Origin: Gnetum montanum
Lineage: Eukaryota > Streptophyta > Gnetopsida > Gnetales > Gnetaceae
Length of the DNA stretch: 64,000 nucleotides
Assembly (NCBI GenBank): GCA_015680685.1
Contig: MNCI01004926.1
Coordinates: 911,566 to 975,565, forward strand
Reading direction: 5' to 3'
Shown: positions 44,406-56,079 of the stretch, in pieces
Position numbering within the stretch: position 1 is the stretch's first letter
How the letters are laid out: each line of letters begins with the position of its first letter
Made by a program: the position numbers and the translations under genes
The notes under the pieces: generated by a model
Told to the model about the DNA's origin: nothing
The model's input: the letters and a program-made list of their open reading frames with translations, nothing else
The model's database searches: none

Positions 44406-45241
44406 TTCAGCTCGGTCGACAGCTAGGCCAGCTTGTATTTTAATACATATAAAATTATACTGATCCTGGGTGATGATGTTGGAGGCTGGATCTCTCCCCT
44501 ATAGCCGTAGGGATCGGCAGGGCCCCACTGTAGGTTGTACTCCTGGGTGCTATGCGACAGGCTATTGGATGGCTATGATGTCCACGGTGGCGGTGGTTTG
44601 AGTGGTGGCAGTAGTGTTGTTTGTGGGATTCATGATGTGTCGCGGATGTGAAATGGTTTGGAGATGCGAAGTTAATGTGTTGTGTAGCGTGCAGGGTATA
44701 CGCTTCAATGGAAAGCGTATACAGCATATACAACGTATACAGCGTATATGGTCAGCGTAGACGCTGGGGAGCGTATATGGCGTAAGATGGGTCACGGCGT
44801 AAAAGAGGACAGCGTAAACTAAGTGGCAGCGTAAAACAGGAGACAACGTATAAGAAGTTGCAGTGTAGAACAAGTAATCGGCGTAACACAGGAGTGTAAA
44901 ACGAGTTGCAGAGTAAAATAAGGCTCAGCGTAAAACAGTCTGAGCGTAAAACAAGTTGCAACGTGAAAATGGGTCACAGCGTAAAGCGAGCTTAGCGTAA
45001 AGCAGGAGACGGTAAAAGAGGTTGTAGCGTCAAACAGGGGCCGGCATAAAATGAGGCAGCGTAGGAGTCAGTAAGCTTTTAAGAGCGTAAACACTGTATA
45101 GCGTAGATGCTGGATAGTTGCAGGCTGGGATTTTACTGGGTAACGTAAACGCTGGGATAGTTTGAGCAGGGAGCAGCTTGGAGTTGGCGGTGTAGACGCT
45201 TGACAGCGTAAATGCTGGGAGTTTGCAGGTAAGGGTTTTAG
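44406..45241 (-). other. 5' leader of element B, rich in GCGTA phrases
   Basis: About 0.8 kb between primer site and gag. From 44,690 to 45,230 the phrase AGCGTA(T/A/G)A(C/A) recurs at roughly 15-40 bp intervals (about 25 occurrences). A few are GCGTATAC halves of the palindrome seen in the U3. No long frame. Confidence 0.75.
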
Positions 45242-45260
45242 GAGGCCCTCCTTCTAGCGC
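45242..45260 (-). promoter_or_regulatory. Primer-binding site of element B
   Basis: On the minus strand TGGCGCTAGAAGGAGGGCC begins 14 bases after the LTR end (TTTCA at 45,275). Position and likeness to the site of element A support the call; the tRNA is not identified with certainty. Confidence 0.65.
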
Positions 45261-45274
45261 CAATTTCTATATCG

Positions 45275-46488
45275 CCTGAAATCGTCGGTCTCCGGCTAGA
45301 AGGAAAACAAAGACCGTGGGATCGCAGGACGAGAACAGAAGACCTTGCCTTTGCCTGAGGGCGAGCTGGAATGCATGAAGGCAGAGTACCTTGGGTGGTT
45401 CGCACGCGGATCAGACAAGGATTTACCCACACGTATGCAAAGGTGCTATATGTTGGGTTATGCGTAAACGGCGTAAATGGGCATAAACAACATAAAACAG
45501 ATGCAAACGGAGCGTAAGCATAAACGGGTGTAAACAGAATGCGTGGGCCAAGTTGACGTAAAATTGTAAACAATCTTATGCAGCAAATGTAAACAATGGT
45601 ATTATAGAGTCAAAGTACAGTGCACTGGTCTAACGCAGTCGTGAGGGAACACAAGGCGGACTAAAAGCCCCAGCGTATGCAGGAATGACTCAGCTGGTTT
45701 GCAAGGCAGGCGGAGCGTAGAGACTGTCTATACGGCGCACAGGGCTCTCCAGCGTAAGAGGGTTTCAACTCTTGTGCGTAGCGTAAATGTTCTCTGGTAT
45801 GCTTCGGGATTTTGCCAACCGACCCGGGTGAAGTGGGAAATCGGGGTTTATATACAGGTTGTTACGCTAGACTCAGGTTAGGAGACACGTGGCGCGTTGA
45901 CCGGGTGCACACACTTTACAAAAATACAATATATTATATCTGTCGGGTGTATATGTTGGGCGTATATGCCGTGTGAGGCGAGCGTGTGAACTTGGGTGGA
46001 GATGCTGTGCTGGGCGTATACGCTGGCGGATGTAGGGCGTATACGCTAGTGAATGCTGGGCATATACACTGATGAATGCTGGGCATATACGCTGGTGGTA
46101 TACGCCGAAGGACACCCACTTGCTTTAATCCTTGCTCTTTGGTGTTTTCTTCATGCTGTCATTGGAGATCTTGTCATCGAGCGTATCCATCGGCAGTACG
46201 TGGGCGTACACGCTGGAGTGCCGGGCGTATATGCCGTAGAGTGCTAGGCGTATACGCTGGGTGCATACGCTGTAGGGTGCCAGGCGTATACGCTGGGCGC
46301 ATACGCTGTAGGGTGCCAGGCGTATACGTTGGGCGTATACGCTGGCGCAACATACCTAGTGAAAACCAAGTATTTCAAGCCCCAAGATTTCCATGTATGA
46401 CATTTCATGTAGTCGAGGTCGTCCGTGGGTCGTAGGGTCCTTCTTCGGTGTCGGACAAGTACTAAGTGCTGAATTTTGTGGTGTTTCA
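45275..46488 (-). repeat. 5' LTR of element B (about 1.2 kb)
   Basis: On the minus strand it starts TGAAACACC at 46,488 and ends GATTTCA at 45,275, so TG/CA ends are present. TATATAAA on the minus strand at 45,847-45,854 is the promoter; U3 is therefore about 630 bp and carries the GCGTATACGC cluster (45,955-46,345). The last 330 bp or so are absent from the 3' LTR. Confidence 0.85.
45955..46345 (-). repeat. GCGTATACGC cluster in U3 of element B
   Basis: The palindrome and close variants recur at 20-40 bp spacing upstream of the TATA box. The equivalent cluster in the other LTR is at 29,820-30,260. Variants mostly replace CG by TG or CA. Confidence 0.88.
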
Positions 46489-46606
46489 TTAATCCCAAGA
46501 TGTTTGTCTTTGGTGTCAAAACTAGTAAGATGCTTGGCTTTGTAGTATCTAAAGTAGGAATACGAATCGATCCTGATAAGGTTAGAGCCATATCCAACTT
46601 TGCTAC
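46489..46606 (+). pseudogene. Element C reverse transcriptase, later palm fragment
   Basis: Plus-strand translation NPKMFVFGVKTSKMLGFVVSKVGIRIDPDKVRAISNF is the Ty3/gypsy RT segment after the catalytic box (compare element A near 11,170-11,270). It continues element C beyond element B. About 60 residues are missing relative to the left part ending at 29,486. A single N follows. Confidence 0.85.
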
Positions 46607-46607
46607 N

Positions 46608-47112
46608 CAAAAGTTTTATCCTTTTATGGAGGATAGACTGTCAATAGTTGTACCAACTCTAGTTTAAGCTTTTCAAAAGCCTCTTGGCATTGAGCCATCC
46701 ACTCATAGCTGATTCCTTTCTTAAGCAAGTGTTTCATGGGTTGTAACTAATCTATAAGACTAGTGATAAATCTATGAATAAATTATGATCTACCTTGCAG
46801 TCCCCAAAGTTTCTTAAGGTTAGTAGGTGTAGCAAAGTTGGATATGGCTCTAACCTTATCAGGATCGATTCGTATTCCTACTTTAGATACTACAAAGCCA
46901 AGCATCTTACTAGTTTTGACACCAAAGACAAACATCTTGGGATTAATGAAACACCACAAAATTCAGCACTTAGTACTTGTCCGACACCGAAGAAGGACCC
47001 TACGACCCACGGACGACCTCGACTACATGAAATGTCATACATGGAAATCTTGGGGCTTGAAATACTTGGTTTTCACTAGGTATGTTGCGCCAGCGTATAC
47101 GCCCAACGTATA
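46608..47112 (-). other. Inverted contig, probable scaffold error
   Basis: Bounded by single Ns at 46,607 and 47,113. Its last 284 bases (46,829-47,112) are the exact reverse complement, as far as I can see, of 46,323-46,606. Its first 221 bases, reversed, continue the RT of element C (TNLKKLWGLQGRS, FIHRFITSLID, MKHLLKKGISYEWMAQCQEAF) exactly where 46,606 breaks off. It therefore looks like an overlapping contig placed backwards. Content is element C RT connection plus the end of B's 5' LTR. Confidence 0.85.
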
Positions 47113-47113
47113 N

Positions 47114-47612
47114 TTGTTGCAATCATAACCTTTCTATCTAGTGAAACCCAACCCTTCACCTACTGATTTGAATTCCCATGTACCAACAATATAGCAAAGT
47201 ATAAGGGTTTGATCAGGGGAATGATGGTAGCTCATGAACTAGGAGTAAAATTATTAATGATCAAAGGTGATTCAAAAATTATGGTTAACCAAGTAACTAA
47301 CGTTTAAAATTTAAAGCCAAACATTTACAACATTATTGTGACCTAGGGAAGAAACTGCTACAATAATTTATAGACATTGATATCCAATATGTACCCCAAA
47401 ACGAAAATAATATAGCTAATGCGAATGCAACGTTAGCCATCAATATGATGCTAGATTTGTTTAGCAAGTTTTCCACCTTGACTATAGACTATGCCATTTC
47501 CATCACACAGAGCACTGAGGATACCGTTGTGGTCATAGTTCATGCTACTCCCCTAAAGAAGTGGTATGATGACATCAAGTTTTACCTTATGCATGATGAA
47601 CCTTTATGTTAA
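47114..47612 (+). pseudogene. Archaeal-type RNase H region of element C
   Basis: Plus-strand translation gives KYKGLIRGMMVAHELGVKLLMIKGDSKIMVNQVTN, then in a second frame KAKHLQHYCDLG and NNIANANATLAINMMLDL. This matches the archaeal-type RNase H of A (EYKGLIRGMMVG, KGNSQLEVNQVTKV) and B. The RT-linked RNase H expected before it is missing at the assembly join. Integrase does not follow; the element breaks off into AT-rich DNA and a gap. Confidence 0.78.
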
Positions 47613-47823
47613 ACCCCAAAATTGGATTAATATGAACTAAGTACAAATAATAAAAGGATACATTTGAATTAATCTTATGTAATTAATTACTATTGAAATT
47701 TAATTAACGTTAATTTAGTTATAATAATAGTAAACATTAAAATTATTATTAATTCATTATTATTAGTATATTATTAGTAGTAAATTGATGAAGTTTACTT
47801 TACTGTGATTTTATATTATTAAT

Positions 47824-47917
47824 NNNNNNNNNNNNNNNNNNNNNNNNNNNNNNNNNNNNNNNNNNNNNNNNNNNNNNNNNNNNNNNNNNNNNNNNNNNNN
47901 NNNNNNNNNNNNNNNNN
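47824..47917. other. Assembly gap (94 N)
   Basis: Run of N, flanked on the left by about 210 bp of AT-rich DNA rich in TTATTA and TAATTA. Confidence 1.
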
Positions 47918-48870
47918 TTATAAAAATATGTATTATAGTTTCCAATTCGAATTATAGGTATCGGTGGCATCAATGGCCATGGTAGGCAATGGCGAGGCTA
48001 GTGCATGTAGTAGTAGAAGCCAATACAACAATAGAGCACAATACATCTAGGTTTTTGTAGGTAATAGAATGCAAGGGTTTGGCAACAGTGAGTACAGGGG
48101 ATAGTAGGATGCATGGTGAAGGCAACAATAATAGGTGATGATAAGAACATGCAGTGTAGCAAGGTTAGTGGCAACATTGGCACAACATGAGTAGCACATG
48201 TAGTAGTGCATGAGTGGCACAACCAAGGTGGATCACAACATGTAGCAGTGATAGGGTCTCACTATTGCATCGATAGTAGTGATGTGACAAGGATTTCACT
48301 ATTGCACTAGTAGCAGCGACAACAATGGCAAGCATAGTTATCGCAAGGCGATGACAACAAGAGAGTGAGGGTTTTTGTAGGCAAAGCACATGCGACTATA
48401 GCAGAGTAGAAATACTAGAGTGTGCATGGTAGCGATAGTGGCTTGGGCACTGATGGCAAGCACAGAACGTGACCAAGTCAACACACAGTAATGGTGATAA
48501 TGGCATGGCCAGAGTGGCATGGGCAAGGAACAAAGCATAGAAACAATAAGAAATAGTGATGTAGCTATGGCATGAAGGAAGACAATGGTTGGCAAGGATG
48601 CAGCAAGGTTTTCACTATTGCATCAAATGTAGTAAGGGTTTCAGGTGCAACAAACATAGAGTAGAAGCATATGATGACATGCGTGGTGATGCAAATAGCA
48701 ACAGTGGTAGTAGAACACCTAAACACCATGGCTGGCAGGATGCACTAGTAATCAAGAGAAGTTTTGGAAGATCAGGGCTATTTTGGAAGGAAAGCAATGA
48801 ATTTTCATGCCGATGCACCATGATAAAAAAAATTTTAGGTGCAGCCTCCATTAGAATTGGTTAAACTACC
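47918..48870. repeat. Degenerate low-complexity DNA
   Basis: Built from imperfect repeats of GTAGCA, GGCAA, GCAACA and TTTCACTATTGCA (the last near 48,262, 48,292 and 48,610). Frames here are products of that composition; no motif is recognised. Confidence 0.5.
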
Positions 48871-49570
48871 GATATGCTAGGAAAATATGCCCTTAATAAT
48901 AAGGATACACACACTAATCTGGTATATTGATGATGCTAAAATTGGTAGTTATGCCAATTCATATGGATTTTTTTATATCCAACGTATTATTAAAATAGTT
49001 ATTTTTAACATTTTTGAAGTATAAATAAGACTTCAAACTATAACATGAGGGAGACTGATTGGGCATTTTTTTATCATTTGTTTTGTACAACTTGAGTGAA
49101 TCCAACACACATCCAAGGTATGCACTAGGATTTATATCCAAGAAAATCCACATCAAATTAAGCCCAATTTCCCCTTGAAAAATTATTATGTGAGGATTTG
49201 TTGAGCTTTGTGACAACTGAAATAATAAGGCAAAATCACAAGATTAGGTGAAGTCTCCCTTGTAATTCTCATCATCATATATGCTTGTAACTTTTACTTC
49301 AATTTGATTTAATTATAAATTTTTATTCTTGAAATTGTGATTAGAAGCTAGGATAAAGGTTCATAATTTTACTTATGAGTGATAGGCATAAGTGTGGAAT
49401 TTGTTTAGATTCAATTCTGACCATTTATTATCTTGATGATTCTTTGAAATTTTAAATCATTCCTTCATGAATACAACTTGTAGGTCAGTCATAGATGAGG
49501 TGACTTCCCTATAACAAAAGAAAAATAAATTTTAAAGGTATCTAGCATCGAATTTTTCTTGGCTCATCAA
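48871..49570 (+). other. Possible end of the 5' LTR of element D
   Basis: AT-rich DNA directly before a primer site. The final bases CATCAA fit an LTR end, but I could not find the second LTR or its start, so this is position-based. Confidence 0.3.
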
Positions 49571-49592
49571 TTTGGTACTATTGCCAAGGAGG
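49571..49592 (+). promoter_or_regulatory. Degraded primer-binding site of element D
   Basis: TTTGGTACTATTGCCAAGGAGG resembles the TTTGGCGCCGTTGCCGGGGA primer site common in Athila-like Ty3/gypsy elements. The differences are CpG/GC positions turned to T or A. It lies about 550 bp before gag, the normal distance. Confidence 0.6.
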
Positions 49593-50126
49593 TCGGCAGA
49601 GTTAATTATCATCAAGGGTTTAGTAAGCATTAATTTTTATTTATTTATTTATTCATGCATTTTATTTTTCTTTTATTTTTGTAATTTAAGAAATGGTTTA
49701 TTTTACTTGTTTTTCCTACTTAAAAAAAAATAAAATTAAAAATAAAGAAAAATCTCAAGAATCATTTACTCTTATCGTAGAACCAACTGAAATCATTAAA
49801 AAAGTTGGAATTAAAGTTGTATAGTAGGAGTCAGTAAGTAAGTTTGTAAATTTTTAGGAATGGTAGCCCATGAATGTGCCAATGAAGAGTGTTCATGTTA
49901 AATGAAACCAATAAAGCAACCAAGGAAACCTACACAAATTCAACCATCTAGAAGCACTCTTAGTCTTTATAAACATATGAAAGTTAATTAAAACTAAGAC
50001 TAAGAAGAACCAATATGATCAAGATCTAATTATTCCTCCCCTTAGGTGACATAAAATCTCAATGAGAAAATACAACCTAATTTTTTCGTAACTATCAATC
50101 CTCTATTTGACTTTCCAACATCAACC

Positions 50127-51130
50127 ATGAGTTCAACTATGGGGGCAAGATCTCAAAATCTAAATACTACCCCAATGTCAACCCATGTGACCACAATAGG
50201 AAGTATTACACTACCAATAAGCACTTTGAATATAAAAAATCCACCAATAGTAACCTCATTACAAAGTCCTATAGTAACCCCAACATTAGCTTCAACTTAT
50301 ACTATGGGATCATCCTCACATTATATACCTCCTCCATTTTACTTAGGTCCAATTCCTCTCTCGTTTGATAGTTTGAGTTCCAATGTTGAAATTAATCAAA
50401 CACATCTAGGAAAAATCCTTGGAGAATTATTAAATCAAAGAACATCAATTATACCTCAAGGCCCATTGGTTTTCCCATAAGGAAGAGATGTAGAGGTTAA
50501 AAATAGTCGCCTATTACCTATTTTTAAGGGGAAAAATGATGAAGATCCGGTCACTCACATAAGAGAATTTGAAACAACATTAGCTATGTTAGCACCTCAA
50601 AGTGGGAATAGGACTAAAATGATTACTTTTAAATCAACCCTAAAAGACAAAGCTGATTTTTGGCTACAAACCCTTTGAACACAAATTAGTTCTTAGATGA
50701 GTTTAAAAACACTTTCCTACAAAGATTTCTTTCTAATGATAGGCTATACTCATAAAGCAAGAAATTAATGAGTTTTATGCAACATGAGGATGAGGACTAT
50801 GAAAGCACCTTTGATAGATTTAAAAGGTTATTTTTAAAAAATCCAAACCATGGCTTCCCAGCCCATCAATTAATCCAAATCTTTGTAGAAGGTTTACTAC
50901 CTTATTGTAGGAAAAATGTTGACTTTTCATGTGGGGGAAATATTTTAAATATGACATCGAAAGATGGTTGGAGAATTATAGATTCATTAGTAGACCAAAG
51001 TAAACATTGGCAAAGACCCAACATTATGTAAGGCATGACTCAATAGATAGAACAATTAAATAGAAAAGTTGATGAGTCAACATAATTAATTAAAAAACAA
51101 GCTCATGGAATTCAAAGTGAAGCATGAAAC
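50127..51130 (+). pseudogene. Gag of element D (Athila-like Ty3/gypsy)
   Basis: Open from 50,127 (SSTMGARSQNLN), then in the same region RLLPIFKGKNDEDPVTHIREFETTLAML, KMITFKSTLKDKADFWLQTL and, at 50,768-51,031, ESTFDRFKRLFLKNPNHGFPAHQLIQIFVEGLLP followed by KNVDFSCGGNILNMTSKDGWRIIDSL. The order F.GK(N/E)DP..HI..F, LKDKA..WL, F.RFK.L....P.HG.P and the CGG..L..TS.. segment is the retrotransposon gag domain of Athila-type elements. Several stops and two shifts. No pol follows; AT-rich DNA and an inverted repeat replace it, so the element is truncated. Confidence 0.75.
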
Positions 51131-51437
51131 ATTTGTGGTAGTCCCAAACATGACTAAGCAACCTTCCTAGTCTTATATTATTGTCAAGAGGAAATGCAAG
51201 AGTCGGCTAAGGTTTTTCAACAATTTAACAGCCAATCAACAATGAACTTTCCTCAACAACCATGATACCCACAACAATATCCTCAAAATAATTTTAGGCC
51301 ATTTAAGAATCCAACAAATGAACACTTGAATAAACTCACCCAAAATTAAGATTTTCTATATTCATTACAGCATTTGGACTAGCTTAACTTTCCTTTCAGC
51401 TTTTTACTTTACTTGCATTTTCCATTACTATCTTTAA

Positions 51438-51960
51438 TTAAGTAATTAATGTTATTAATTATAAACACATGATCATGACCACTTTGAGAATAACATGTTA
51501 ATGCTTGGTAATCTCAATAATGGATATTTAGTATGCCAGGAAATAGCCACTTGGTAACCTAGTAGTTCTGACACTGGTTTGGGATGTGTACAACAAGTGG
51601 GAATGGTTACTCCATGTTAGGATAATTAGTTACTAGATTAGCTAATTAGTTAGATAATTAATTATTAAACCTTTATTCAATCATCTACCTATTAGAATAA
51701 AAAATATATTAAAAATAATTATGAAAATATACATCATATGCCTTAACCACACTTAGTCATACAAACTAATAAAACACAAGTGTGAGTTAGGAAGACAATG
51801 ATCTTGCAACTACATGATTCACTATTTAGGAATATTGGTCACTTGGATAACTAAGTATACAAAATTTGACTAGATCGCTAATGAACACTTGTGATTTTTA
51901 TATTTGGGCAAAAGGGATACCTACCACTCATCAATAATATTATTTCTATCATGCATGAGA
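51438..51960 (+). repeat. Old inverted repeat, left arm
   Basis: Aligns with the reverse complement of about 53,900-54,372. Shared phrases in order: ATTAAG.AATTAAT, CTTGGTAATC, GG.TTTGGGATGTGT/GGATGTGTCCAA, GGAAGACAATGATC, and ACTTGTGATT.ATATG.TTGGGC. Similarity is moderate, perhaps two thirds by eye. No coding frame. Confidence 0.5.
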
Positions 51961-53899
51961 TTTTAGAGATTGAATTCTAATTCATTTTAAGTTTATTTTA
52001 TTTATCCCAAATTTTTGAAATGTAAAGCTAGGTTTTTCCATCATAATTTAGGTTTTCGGAACATGAGATGACTCTAAGGAGTGACAGTATAAAAGGTAAA
52101 AATGTTTAACATGGTAATGTAGATTCCAAGATGCTCTTTACGACACCTCGCAACCATATTGTGATGTCACAATACATATCATAATAAACAATTCTATCAT
52201 TTTTAGATACCATATGTCAATTGAAGAAACTTTAATAAAGTAATCCTAAGTTTATCAGCTTCCAAAAATTGTGCAAATTATCTAAAACATAGCTTCTAGA
52301 GCTTTCTAGTATGTCTAAAAGTTTGAAAAAATAATTGATTATATTTTTATAATTTTAGATGCCTAGAATTACTCTTAGGTTTTTATATGATAATTTTTGA
52401 TCATTTGGTATTTTTTTATCCACTTAGAAGCTTGATTTTTAGTTTTAGCAATCCTTCAGATTCTTTTTTAACAAGAACCTTCATTGACATTAGATTTTAT
52501 TTCAATTTGTTAAGTGATTTGGGCATATTTCCCCACCACCTAGGATTTTGTCTCTGATTTATGCATGGCATTAATTTTTATTTGTTTTAATAATTTTTAT
52601 GTAAATTCTATTTCTTAGTAAGTGTCAATATTAATATTTGATGTTTGGATGATGGTTATGTAGATCTCATTTCTCAGTAAGTATTAGTAATGCTTATGTA
52701 GATCATATTTCTATGTAAGTATTAGCGATTTCTTATAATGTGCATAATAATGTACATCATGAAAATTATGAAAATTAAATATTGTATAAATTTTCTTTCT
52801 CCTATTTTCCTGATTCATTATTGCAAAGAAACTAAGAAAAACTATAAAAAACTACTCAAGAGGATCATAGGAGACACACCCATTGACAGAAGTAGAGTGA
52901 ACTATTCACAATGAACAAATAGAAATTGGGTTTTATGATTTTAATGATTCTTATGAAAGTTACATTTCTTGGTAATAATCAATGATGCTTATGTGAGTTG
53001 TATTTCTCAATATGTTTCTTTTGTTTAGTTTTAATAATATTTGAGTTATTTGGGATTTTGCTATTTTTGTGATATATGTTATGCTTGGATATTTGGTATT
53101 AACTCTTTGGATGTAGGTTCTCCTATGAATGATTGTCCAATTACAGACATCTACTTTAAAAATCATGAAGGAAGTATTTATAGTTTGCATTTAATACTCA
53201 ATCATAGGATTGAACTTTCTTTTTATTTTATCTTTCATATGATTTGATTTCTTGGGATGATGATGAGATAGATGGAAACATTAATGCCTAGATATAAATC
53301 TTATGCATTTTCTAGTTTTGATTTGAGTTACCAAAATATTATATTTTCTAATCTATAATGTTTAGCTAGAATTTTTGTATTGTATAACGTCCTTTGGTTA
53401 GCTAAGTGAATTTTTTACTTGTTCATATTTGGTGTAGGTGTAACTTCATTGCCTTTATTTATTAAGTAGATTAATATTTATATTTGATTTTATTTAAATA
53501 TTCATTTTCCTCTATAGCCTATACCTTGATAATATCTAATTATATTTATCATGTAATTTATTTTGTTATTTTTATTATATTCTAGTTATTATAATTTTTT
53601 CTTGGACAATAGGAAATCCAATTATTTCTTCTTAGTGAATACATTAGGTCTCTATATCCAAGGATCAATTGGTATTATTTATTTAATTTTTGTATCTTGT
53701 ATTATTTTTATGTCCGTTTGTGCTTATTTTGAGGATGTCTACTACTTTGCCTATTTTATTTCCTTTGATATCCTTCACTTTTAATAAGTTATATTTTACT
53801 TTCATAACTAGTACCTTCTTAGCCTAAGCCTAGTCAGTGAGGTGTTACAATAAATTAAGAATAATAATCTATTTATAAATTACCAAAAATAAAGAAAAG
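51961..53899. other. AT-rich DNA between the inverted arms, no gene recognised
   Basis: Very AT-rich with repeated phrases such as ATGCTTATGTAGATC and TTTCT.AGTAAGTATTAG near 52,600-52,740. Frames present are short and Phe/Tyr/Ile-rich, as expected from composition. No transposase motif is seen. Confidence 0.5.
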
Positions 53900-54372
53900 T
53901 AAGAGCATTCATCTTTGATGAGCAATGAGGTACCCCTACGCCCAACCATATGAATCACACGCATTCATGCATGATCTAGATGAATTCCATAGACTTTTAA
54001 GTTCTCAAGTACACTAGTTCTAAGACATGAAATCTAATTGAAATGATCATTGTCTTCCTAGTTCCACTCATGAGGCATAAGTCTATGGTTAAGTACAACT
54101 GAGGTATATGATTTTTATCATTTTTTATTTGATAAGTGTAATTTCCTAAAACAATAATGAAAGGTATAGGAAATTAATATCTAAATAATCTATTGCCTAG
54201 CTAGCCTAACACAAGTACCTGTTCCCTCTTATTGGACACATCCTGAACACATGTGGCACTACTGGATTACCAAACACTAAGTGTTTCTTGATTACCAAGT
54301 GCTACACGTATGTTCGAAGTGGTTGTGCTTCTGTTCATTACCAACTGGAGATTAATTGCTTAATTTAAGGGC
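53900..54372 (-). repeat. Old inverted repeat, right arm
   Basis: Counterpart of 51,438-51,960. The pair could be terminal repeats of an ancient non-autonomous element, or two LTR fragments in opposite orientation. Confidence 0.5.
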
Positions 54373-55904
54373 ATTAAAATAAACTTCATGAATATTAAAT
54401 GCATTAAAATAAACATTAATCTATTTCTTAGTGTTGCAAGGATTATCAAAAGGACTCATCTTTATTCCTACCACATTGTTGTGCTCAGGTATATCAGTGC
54501 TTGAATAAAGGTCCATACACACTTAGACTCATGCTACAGGCACTAAGAAAATATTCTAACACTGGAGAAAACAAACAACAAGAACTTCACTATATTTTGA
54601 CAAACAAATTGATTCGAAATCGTGTACCCAAGTGCTATATTTATAGGCTGGCATATACCCCCGATATCAGAGCAAGTCAAAACATGACTCATCATACCTC
54701 CATGACTGAAAGAGAAGGACCAAGTTTCTTACAAAATATTAGGAAGGTATGGGATTATAAACTAACATACAAACTAACTTAGATGGAACAAACAGACTCT
54801 AAGTGCCCTAGTTTACAAAGATGCAATTGTTCAAGAAATTGGGTGTTCATGACAAGAGAAGAGGACACCCTAGAAAAAATTGACATCCAACTCCTCTTGT
54901 TAGTTGAAGAGTGAGAAAAGATCCAACAATCATGAATATTCTACTTCATGTGATGCTACTGCATCATCCTTAGAGAAGATAGTCCCGCATCCAGTCCATG
55001 CTTCCCACTGCAATCACAACAAAAATTGTAAATTAGTACGTAATGTATAACATATAGCTTTACAGTACCTTGTCTCATTAGTGGTTACACTTGGCTAGGT
55101 TGTGATTATGGTGGATTGAGTCCATTAATAGTGTTAGTGGGAAGACTAACAAATAGGGTAAAATGGATAAGTGGTCCAATATTAAATGCGAAAACGTTAA
55201 AATAGGATGAAATGCTTAAAGAGGGTGTAATAATTCACAACAATAATGAAAAGGAAATATCACTAAAAAACATTGTGAAGATGTGCATAATTCTAATTGG
55301 AAATGCAAACAGACTTGATTGTGAGAATGTTTAAGGGTAAAGAACTTAACCAACCCAACCAAAAGATATGAAAGTGGATCCTCCTCAATGTAGGCATAGG
55401 TCTTTTATTGGCCTTGCATAATGCAAAACCAAAGAGTCCATGGGCCCCATGGATGATTAATAGTTTCATAAAGTTAAATACAAAAACTTAGAAGAAACTA
55501 CCTAAGAATTTCAACACATTAAACCAAGACATCAAACAAGAACATGAAACTAGTAGTGACGTGAGACATGAAAAACATAGACGGATGAGAGAAAGAGTGG
55601 AATGGAGTTATTGATTAAGGTCACATGAAGTACCTTGTAAATTTTATGGTTAAATGACTTGATAAAATCCATCATTAGTCTAGACCAAAACCAACCATGT
55701 TTAGTGACTTTGCATCACCATTCTAAGACCACTCTACCCCTTGAGACACAAGAGTGCTCCCACAAAACAACTAATATTCCTTATGAAAGAAGAAAAGAGA
55801 AGAAGGAAGTGAGGAAGGGACTTAGTTAGAAGGAACCCTCAAGCATGGGTAACTTGTCTTTCTAGTCTCATAACCAGTGCTTGTAGCCCATTTATTTTGT
55901 CTAA
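54373..55904. other. No gene recognised
   Basis: AT-rich, short frames. On the minus strand a TATA-like box (CTATAAATATAG near 54,638-54,649) might belong to an LTR fragment, but nothing else supports it. Confidence 0.4.
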
Positions 55905-56079
55905 GGGGTATGCTTTGAATTCCCATTGTGTGTTTTTTTTTCTTGAAATGGGAACCACACCATGCAAAGACATATTTATTTATTTTTTCTATGGGGTATG
56001 CTTTGAATTTCCATCATTTCTTTTCTTTTCTTTCTTTTTTTTTCTTTTTTTGGAATGGGAACCACACTATGCAAAGACT
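55905..56079 (+). repeat. Tandem duplication, 88-bp period
   Basis: Two copies beginning GGGGTATGCTTTGAATT (55,905 and 55,993) and ending GGGAACCACAC.ATGCAAAGAC. They are separated internally by T-rich runs of unequal length. Confidence 0.85.

Larger units (their letters stand above)
29487..46488 (-). mobile_element. Element B: Tat-like Ty3/gypsy element, minus strand, with antisense gene
   Basis: Minus-strand order: 5' LTR (46,488-45,275), primer site, repeat-rich leader, gag-protease, spacer with an antisense multi-exon gene (35,289-39,938), RT (mostly in an assembly gap), RNase H, archaeal-type RNase H, integrase, 3' UTR, polypurine tract, 3' LTR (30,396-29,487, truncated). Length about 17 kb. 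The second RNase H and the 17-kb size point to the Tat branch. Gag-protease shares one reading frame over 3.9 kb with only a handful of stops, and RT-RNase H-integrase shares another, so decay is mild compared with A. It lies within element C. No target duplication is visible because the 3' LTR side has suffered a deletion. Confidence 0.88.

Noticed and set aside
46356-47079. Two identical proteins encoded in opposite directions around 46.36-46.61 and 46.80-47.08 kb
   Set aside because: They arise from the same sequence present twice because of the backward contig.
48589-48864. 91-aa plus-strand frame as a gene
   Set aside because: It lies in degenerate low-complexity repeats, and its Cys/His residues form no recognised finger spacing.
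54663-54673. GATATCAGAGC as a tRNA-Met primer site
   Set aside because: There is no LTR end before it and no gag or pol after it; an 11-base near match alone is not enough.
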